Source: Collinsella aerofaciens (GTDB taxonomy: Bacteria > Actinomycetota > Coriobacteriia > Coriobacteriales > Coriobacteriaceae). From it: a DNA stretch of 9,402 bases. The translations under genes were made by a program, and so were the position numbers. A model generated the notes under the pieces. That model made no database searches and had not been told where the DNA came from. It saw only the letters and a list, made by a program, of their open reading frames with translations. Of this stretch, positions 5,837 to 9,402 are shown in pieces; the stretch's first letter is position 1, and each line of letters begins with the position of its first letter. The stretch covers positions 1 to 9,402 of the forward strand of contig NZ_JAHONA010000047.1 of assembly GCF_019131995.1 (NCBI RefSeq), read 5' to 3'.

Positions 5837-6348
5837 TGGCGGCTACGCGGCAGAGTGCTCGTCCGTTCCCGCCGCTCGTGCTCGATGATGCCAGTTCGCT
5901 CGAAGCCATGGCCGGCGCCGTCATGCGCCTTCACAATACGCTGCTAACAATCGGACGCTGCTATACGACCGATGCCGCGGGCGACAGGGCTATGCTCGAG
6001 CTCGGACGCATCGAGTCCGTGCTTGCGGGCGCGTTCTGCACGATATTCGGCCAATCGCCAGCCGATCGTTTCACGGACATCTTTGACCAGGTCGCCTACG
6101 TCGCCGAGCACATGGTCAAGGACCACATCTTCGAGGACGGCAACAAGCGAACCAGCCTTGTCTTTGCGTTGTCCGTCCTAAGGTTCGCCGGCACTCCGGT
6201 CGTGCTGTCCGACAGCCCCGAACCCAAAGACAACCAGTACTACGCCTGGATCCAGGACCTCGTTGCTAGACGCCGCACGCTCGACGATCTAGCCAACGAG
6301 CTTAGGTGCCATTGCATCGTGATCTCCGACGACGCTTCGCACGTATAG
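5833..6348 (+). CDS. doc: Doc/Fic-family toxin (death-on-curing type)
   Basis: The product is 171 residues, longer than the roughly 125 of classic Doc. GGAG (5824-5827) lies 5 bases before the ATG at 5833; the next codon is also ATG. The Fic core motif reads HIFEDGNKRT (residues 98-107). Doc proteins have H-x-F-x-D/N-A-N-K-R-T; lysine in place of the glycine of adenylylating Fic enzymes marks Doc, which phosphorylates elongation factor EF-Tu and stops translation. Here G103 replaces the usual alanine, while H98, F100, D102, N104, K105 and R106 are kept, so activity is plausible. Residues 1-30 are an N-terminal extension (RPFPPLVLDDASSLEAMAG) not seen in short Doc proteins. The C-terminal part after 125 is less conserved (VSDSPEPKDNQYYAWIQDL region). 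The 61-residue ORF upstream is the likely antidote. The gene is GC-rich, matching the chromosome and not the cassette to its left. Confidence 0.85.
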   Translation: MMAATRQSARPFPPLVLDDASSLEAMAGAVMRLHNTLLTIGRCYTTDAAGDRAMLELGRIESVLAGAFCTIFGQSPADRFTDIFDQVAYVAEHMVKDHIFEDGNKRTSLVFALSVLRFAGTPVVLSDSPEPKDNQYYAWIQDLVARRRTLDDLANELRCHCIVISDDASHV

Positions 6349-6393
6349 AATCAAAGCATCCGCACGCCAGCTATGAGATGGATTGGACGTCAC

Positions 6394-7182
6394 ATGGAGA
6401 TCCCCAACACCCTGTGCAGCAATGTATACGACTTTGCGTTTTGCCCCGAGCCCTGTTACGAGCGCTTGGCCGACCTCGCCGACCCCGAGGACTGGGGTCC
6501 CGGCAACCGCATCCTCAAAAACTACCTGTCGTTTTCGCTTAGCCGCGCGGTGTTCTTGACCGAGCGTGACGTGGACCAGACCGCACCGTCCAACCTGCCG
6601 CTGGTGTTCGACGACGACCGATGCCTATTCAACACCGGCCTTTACACGCGCCGCTACGAGACCATCTACGGCCTGTTTGAGCCCAACACCAAGCCCGACG
6701 CGCGTCAGCGCTGGTTTTTGAAGGGCTTCTTTAAGGAGAGCGACCCCATGCTGGTCTCGTTTGAGTACCTGCCGTGCCGCGTGCGCTTTGCCGAGGACCC
6801 CTCCGAGCTGGTCTTTGACTACCGCCTTCCCATCCGCTCCAACATCGACCACATTCTGGGCGACGAGGAAAACCTTACGCGCATTCCCGCCAGCCTGATG
6901 GGGGAGGGCAACTCGCTGCTGCTGCGCCGTGCCTTTGAGGGAGCCGTCGTCGAGGCCGCCCGCCGCGCCGCAGCCAACTATACGCTCGCGGTGCCGCAGT
7001 TCTACGGCGGCCGGATCCAGCTACTCCTACCGCTGTGCCTGACCGGCGACAAGCCCGAGCTGGCGCTGACCATCCAACGCGAGGACGGTTTCTACGCCGC
7101 GCGCACCTGCCTCACGCTCGACATGGCCTACAACAACGCGCGACTTATCTGCCGGCCCGAAACCTCGTGGATCAAGCGATAA
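6394..7182 (+). CDS. DUF3825 domain protein
   Basis: The product is 262 residues from the ATG at 6394, preferred because TGGA lies 6 bases before it; an in-frame ATG at 6373 has no ribosome binding site. Conserved blocks of the DUF3825 family run through the whole protein: the EDWGPGNRILKNYL segment, LFNTGL (78-83), YGLFEPN, WFLKGFFKES (from 107), RSNIDHIL, AVPQFYGGRIQLLLPL (from about 199) and LTLDMAYNNARLICRP (from 240). The domain fills the protein, with no added OST-HTH or RNA-binding part. Its biochemical role is unknown to me; in other bacteria the domain occurs alone or with nucleic-acid-binding modules, so an RNA-linked role is inference. It starts 45 bases after the Doc stop on the same strand and may be transcribed with it, though it is probably a separate unit functionally. 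No membrane segment is visible. Confidence 0.8.
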   Translation: MEIPNTLCSNVYDFAFCPEPCYERLADLADPEDWGPGNRILKNYLSFSLSRAVFLTERDVDQTAPSNLPLVFDDDRCLFNTGLYTRRYETIYGLFEPNTKPDARQRWFLKGFFKESDPMLVSFEYLPCRVRFAEDPSELVFDYRLPIRSNIDHILGDEENLTRIPASLMGEGNSLLLRRAFEGAVVEAARRAAANYTLAVPQFYGGRIQLLLPLCLTGDKPELALTIQREDGFYAARTCLTLDMAYNNARLICRPETSWIKR

Positions 7183-7226
7183 AGGGTGGTTTAGCTGGGG
7201 GGTTTGTCGGCTGCCCTGATTACTGT

Positions 7227-7241
7227 GGCGCGGTTTGCGCC
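7227..7241 (+). terminator. Weak hairpin after the DUF3825 gene
   Basis: GGCGC (7227-7231) and GCGCC (7237-7241) form a 5-bp GC stem with a 5-base loop, 44 bases after the DUF3825 stop. The following CGCGAATTTT gives only a short T run, so the call as an intrinsic terminator is weak. Confidence 0.3.
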
Positions 7242-7271
7242 CGCGAATTTTAAATCGGAAGCAAAAAGTTC

Positions 7272-7301
7272 TTGGTAAACCACGCACGGCTATGTTAGTA
7301 T
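7272..7301 (+). promoter_or_regulatory. Promoter of the tRNA-Val gene
   Basis: TTGGTA (7272-7277) and TTAGTA (7295-7300) are separated by 17 bases; TAGTAT (7296-7301) at 18 bases is an alternative -10. They lie about 20 bases upstream of the tRNA. The leader between contains GCC-GAAA-GGC, a small GNRA-type hairpin, which may help 5' processing. Confidence 0.55.
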
Positions 7302-7321
7302 CTCTTTTGCCGAAAGGCGAC

Positions 7322-7396
7322 GGGCGATTGGCTCAGGGGTAGAGCATATCCTTCACACGGATGGGGTCACAAGTTCGAATCTTGTATCGCCCACCA
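7322..7396 (+). tRNA. tRNA-Val (anticodon CAC)
   Basis: All arms are visible: acceptor stem GGGCGAT (7322-7328) pairs with ATCGCCC (7386-7392), D-arm GCTC/GAGC, anticodon loop TTCACAC with anticodon CAC reading GUG valine codons, T-arm ACAAG-TTCGAAT-CTTGT, then A73 and an encoded CCA (7394-7396). One G-U pair closes the top of the anticodon stem. It is a typical target for tyrosine integrases, and the bases after it look like the remains of such an event. Confidence 0.95.
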
Positions 7397-7406
7397 TCTA
7401 AAGTGC

Positions 7407-7437
7407 AGGTCAGAGGTGTTAAGCCTCTGGCCTTTTT
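7407..7437 (+). terminator. Intrinsic terminator of tRNA-Val
   Basis: GGTCAGAGG (7408-7416) pairs with CCTCTGGCC (7424-7432) as a 9-bp stem with one G-U pair and a 7-base loop, followed directly by TTTTTCTTTTT. This is a standard Rho-independent terminator, 11 bases after the tRNA CCA. Confidence 0.88.
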
Positions 7438-7649
7438 CTTTTTGACACCAAGCTTGACACCAAATCTGACACCAAAATCGAATCGAAATTTTTAAACGCG
7501 TTTCTAGCTGATCTCTCCTGAACTGACGCCATCGCGCGTTTTGTATAAAGCTCATGCGCTCTTTCATTGAATTTGCCATGGGATTCACGTACAAATGTGG
7601 AGATAGGGACCACGGCCCCAGAACGCCTGCCAGCAGATTTGTGCCACAC
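7419..7649 (-). pseudogene. Possible 3' remnant of a tyrosine integrase gene
   Basis: On the minus strand an open frame runs toward the tRNA and ends in DSILVSDLVSSLVSKRKRPEA-type sequence encoded by the triple TGACACCAA repeat. Integrase genes of Gram-positive integrative elements often end this way, against the tRNA used as attachment site, and continue with a basic tail. No catalytic R-H-R-Y residues of an integrase lie in the window, the frame has no convincing start, and the next gene on the right is on the other strand. Hence it is at most a truncated tail left after an excision or decay. The call rests on position and style of the C-terminus and is tentative. Confidence 0.3.
7443..7475. 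repeat. Three direct copies of TGACACCAA at 12-bp period
   Basis: TGACACCAA occurs at 7443-7451, 7455-7463 and 7467-7475. The exact 12-bp step keeps a reading frame, and on the minus strand the copies encode a repeated Leu-Val-Ser or Trp-Cys-Gln pattern. They start just past the tRNA terminator. They could be integrase arm-type sites or the coding tail of an integrase gene, and both may be true. Confidence 0.75.
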
Positions 7650-7701
7650 GGCGATCTTTAGGCGAAATGCGTCAAGCTATTTGTCGGCATTTGGTCAGCT
7701 T

Positions 7702-7725
7702 CCGGTACTTACCGGCATGATGCCG
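7702..7725. repeat. Two overlapping inverted repeats, operator-like
   Basis: CCGGTA (7702-7707) mirrors TACCGG (7710-7715), and CGGCAT (7713-7718) mirrors ATGCCG (7720-7725); the two share three bases. They lie 4 bases upstream of a weak promoter (TTGATA 7729-7734, 17 bases, CATAAC 7752-7757) for the 7788 gene. This could be a tandem operator, or alternative RNA hairpins if transcribed. Confidence 0.4.
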
Positions 7726-7787
7726 CCATTGATAATCGGTCTACCTACAAACATAACGGCACGCAGCCAAAGCTAGGGGAGGCCCAT

Positions 7788-8945
7788 ATGGACGAGATCG
7801 TCTGCGCAAACACCGCATTCCGCTACTGGCGCTGCCCGCCCCAAGTGCGCAACCTCTACCCGCGACTGCCAAGCCCAGAAGACGGCTGGCGAGCCCTAGC
7901 CCAAGCCCCTTTCGTAACCGATATCCTCAAGACCCCGATTATTACCACAACAGTGCCCGGTGGCGTTAACTACCATTCGGGATTACGGACAACAATCCAC
8001 TGTGATGATGCTTCGGGGGTGGATAGCACGCTGGAAACCGCGATGAGCTTTAGGGTTACCAATCCACTTGCGACGCTATTTACCATGGCGCGTTTTGTAT
8101 CTCCAACCGATCTTGTCCTTGCCATGTACGAATTTTGCGGATGGTTCTCAGTCTTTGAGCCCACCGCCGCAGCAGAAGCAGAACTACTCAAAGCTGAAGG
8201 CGCCGCACAGGACGCCACCACCGAATCCCTCTTTGACCTCGATGAAAGCCAAGACGAACCACAATGGAAACGCGTTTATGCGCGTATAAAAGTCAAAGAA
8301 CAGGTAAATACGAAGGGGCTCAACGGACAAAAGAAGACGAAGGAGGTCACAAGGCTAAAGGGCACTTCGCTCTGGATGAGGAAACCGCTCATCGAATTAC
8401 ACGAGCTTCATGAGTACGCCAGTAAGGTGAAAAAACGAAAGTGGGGTACGAAGTTTTACAACGCCGCGCAGCTGGTGACAGGTATAGCAGCTTCTCCGCT
8501 TGAAGTTGCAGGAATTTTATTGCTATCGCTTCCTCGATCTCGCGGCGGTGCCGGCTTTCGAAACGTTTATGTTAACGACCTTACGCCGCTTACTGCATCG
8601 GCGCAGAGCATTGCAGGGCAAAAAGTCTGCTACGGGGATATCGTGATCGTGAATCCAACCATAATGAAGGCAGGCATCGTGGAGATTCAGGGAGAGGTTA
8701 TCCACGGATCAGGCGCCGTGCTCGACCACGATGCCAAACGCGTGACGGCGCTGCAAAGTATGGGGTATGACGTCTTCTTGGTTACGCACGACATGCTTAA
8801 CGATGCCGAGCAACTTGATGCGATCGTGCGAAGTCTTTGCTCGCGCTTGGAATTGCGCTATAGGTGTAAAACTAAGGCGCAAAAGACAAAGGAAATGGAG
8901 TTACGAGCCAACGTGCTGTGCAACTGGCTGGAAATCGGTCGTTAG
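7788..8945 (+). CDS. Hypothetical protein with Vsr/DUF559-like C-terminus
   Basis: The product is 385 residues. GGGGAGG (7776-7782) lies 5 bases before the ATG. The N-terminal part (1-115) opens with DEIVCANTAFRYWRCPPQVR and resembles, in general form, the N-terminal modules of AbiEi-like and DUF559-linked proteins: a segment that names a target (PLATLFTMARFVSPTDLVLAMYEFCGWFS). A charged linker (about 125-195) is rich in E, D and K. The C-terminal part has D284, E299-I-Q301-G, H306, D313, R318 and then MGYDVFLVTHDML (325-337), the order of acidic, histidine, arginine and terminal strand residues in Vsr and DUF559 nuclease folds. The usual E-x-K is E-x-Q here, so catalysis is uncertain. No helix-turn-helix, signal peptide or membrane segment is evident. 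It stands alone on its strand. It could be a nuclease-fold defence protein or an AbiEi-like regulator without its toxin; the family assignment is inference. Confidence 0.7.
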   Translation: MDEIVCANTAFRYWRCPPQVRNLYPRLPSPEDGWRALAQAPFVTDILKTPIITTTVPGGVNYHSGLRTTIHCDDASGVDSTLETAMSFRVTNPLATLFTMARFVSPTDLVLAMYEFCGWFSVFEPTAAAEAELLKAEGAAQDATTESLFDLDESQDEPQWKRVYARIKVKEQVNTKGLNGQKKTKEVTRLKGTSLWMRKPLIELHELHEYASKVKKRKWGTKFYNAAQLVTGIAASPLEVAGILLLSLPRSRGGAGFRNVYVNDLTPLTASAQSIAGQKVCYGDIVIVNPTIMKAGIVEIQGEVIHGSGAVLDHDAKRVTALQSMGYDVFLVTHDMLNDAEQLDAIVRSLCSRLELRYRCKTKAQKTKEMELRANVLCNWLEIGR

Positions 8946-9391
8946 ACGGGTGCCTTGCTCACTTCCGGGCGCCCTCGGTCGGCCGCCTGCGATGCCGCCG
9001 CCGCGAAACCGGCCCATCTACTACGTTTGACCCCGGCCCCTAGACCATACCCCGTATTTCGCGAAAACCGCAGGCCGTCTACCTGCACTGATAATTGTCC
9101 TTGGGGGAAGCGGGCACTGCGGGGGCGCGTCAACAGCGCGCGATTTCCGCGTCGCAGCGCTACCCTGATGCTGAACGCCGGGACGATGACCCACTGACCT
9201 GCTGACGCCTCTTCGGCCGTCCTCAAATCCGACCTGTCTCGCCCCGGCTTCCGCGACCCGGAGTCCTGCCATGACCTAATAGGAGCATGAGCGCGGACAA
9301 TCGGACAAGGCAACTTGATTGTAGCGCTCCCGTCAGTGCAATGTCTGGGAGGCCCGGGCGCGGGGCAGGCGGCAGACCGAGGGGAGCGAAA
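8946..9391. other. GC-rich intergenic region without a supported gene
   Basis: This 446-base stretch lies between the 7788 gene and the gene starting at 9392. Long frames on both strands are low-complexity Arg/Ala/Pro-rich translations of GC-rich DNA without ribosome binding sites. A hairpin follows the 7788 gene (8948-8974). The part from about 9020 to 9110 mixes GC- and AT-rich segments and has no palindrome strong enough to name. The second half should hold the promoter and leader of the next gene; TTGATT near 9313 is a possible -35 with no convincing -10. Confidence 0.5.
8948..8974 (+). terminator. Weak hairpin after the 7788 gene
   Basis: GGGTGCC (8948-8954) pairs with GGCGCCC (8968-8974) through one G-U pair around a 13-base loop, 2 bases after the stop codon. 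There is no following T run, so it may be a weak or Rho-assisted terminator or simply a stability hairpin. Confidence 0.3.
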
Positions 9392-9402
9392 ATGGAAGGC
9401 GA
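9392..9402 (+). CDS. Start of a gene cut by the window edge
   Basis: The ATG at 9392 is preceded by AGGGGAG (9380-9386) at a 5-base distance, the same arrangement as the confirmed starts in this window. Only Met-Glu-Gly are encoded before the end, so the product cannot be named. Confidence 0.5.

Larger units (their letters stand above)
7397..7787. other. Intergenic region downstream of tRNA-Val, likely old integration site
   Basis: This 391-base stretch holds the tRNA terminator, the triple TGACACCAA repeat, a possible integrase gene remnant on the minus strand, and overlapping inverted repeats next to a weak promoter before the 7788 gene. A plus-strand reading frame (7567-7776) has no ribosome binding site and is not called. 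Confidence 0.55.

Noticed and set aside
8942..9313. Minus-strand open frame of 123 codons
   Set aside because: Low-complexity Arg/Ala/Ser translation without a ribosome binding site; no recognisable domain.

Overview
The window looks like chromosome of a high-GC Gram-positive gut actinobacterium of class Coriobacteriia, most likely Collinsella or a close relative. This is inferred from the GC-rich codon use of the flanking genes, a sortase-anchored surface protein, a DUF3825-type protein, a Doc-type toxin and an actinobacterial style of ribosome binding sites. No marker gene fixes the genus.

Layout from left to right. Bases 1-267 hold no gene I can support. A GC-rich secreted, wall-anchored protein (268-1368, +) follows. 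At about 1370 base composition changes abruptly: 1370-5600 is clearly AT-richer and reads as a horizontally acquired cassette. It has a non-coding stretch with a strong hairpin (1369-1707), two minus-strand genes of unknown function (1708-2862, possible nuclease-like fold; 3017-3358, small), an AT-rich divergent promoter region with an operator-like inverted repeat, and a plus-strand pair with overlapping ends: an AAA15/OLD-type ATPase (3625-4920) and an RloB-family Toprim-like protein (4913-5590). The ATPase plus RloB pair is the architecture of RloAB/AbiL-type abortive infection systems, so the cassette is best read as a phage-defence island. The two divergent genes are unknown and are candidate accessory parts or a second defence module.

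The right side returns to GC-rich sequence. A two-gene unit comprises a 61-residue ORF (5651-5836) and a Doc/Fic-family toxin (5833-6348) joined by an ATGA overlap, so the small ORF sits where an antitoxin would be. A DUF3825 protein (6394-7182) follows closely. A tRNA-Val(CAC) gene (7322-7396) with its own promoter and a strong terminator comes next. Just past the tRNA are three 12-bp-period copies of TGACACCAA and a minus-strand reading frame resembling the tail of a tyrosine integrase gene, suggesting an old integration site. Gene 7788-8945 (+) has a C-terminus resembling Vsr/DUF559-type nuclease folds. The last 446 bases before 9392 are GC-rich and apparently non-coding, and a new gene with a strong ribosome binding site begins at 9392 and leaves the window.

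As a whole the window stacks several likely conflict functions (ATPase/RloB pair, Doc toxin unit, two nuclease-like unknowns) between a surface protein and a tRNA integration hotspot. The genes of the ATPase/RloB pair clearly work together. Cooperation between the other modules is not shown by the sequence.
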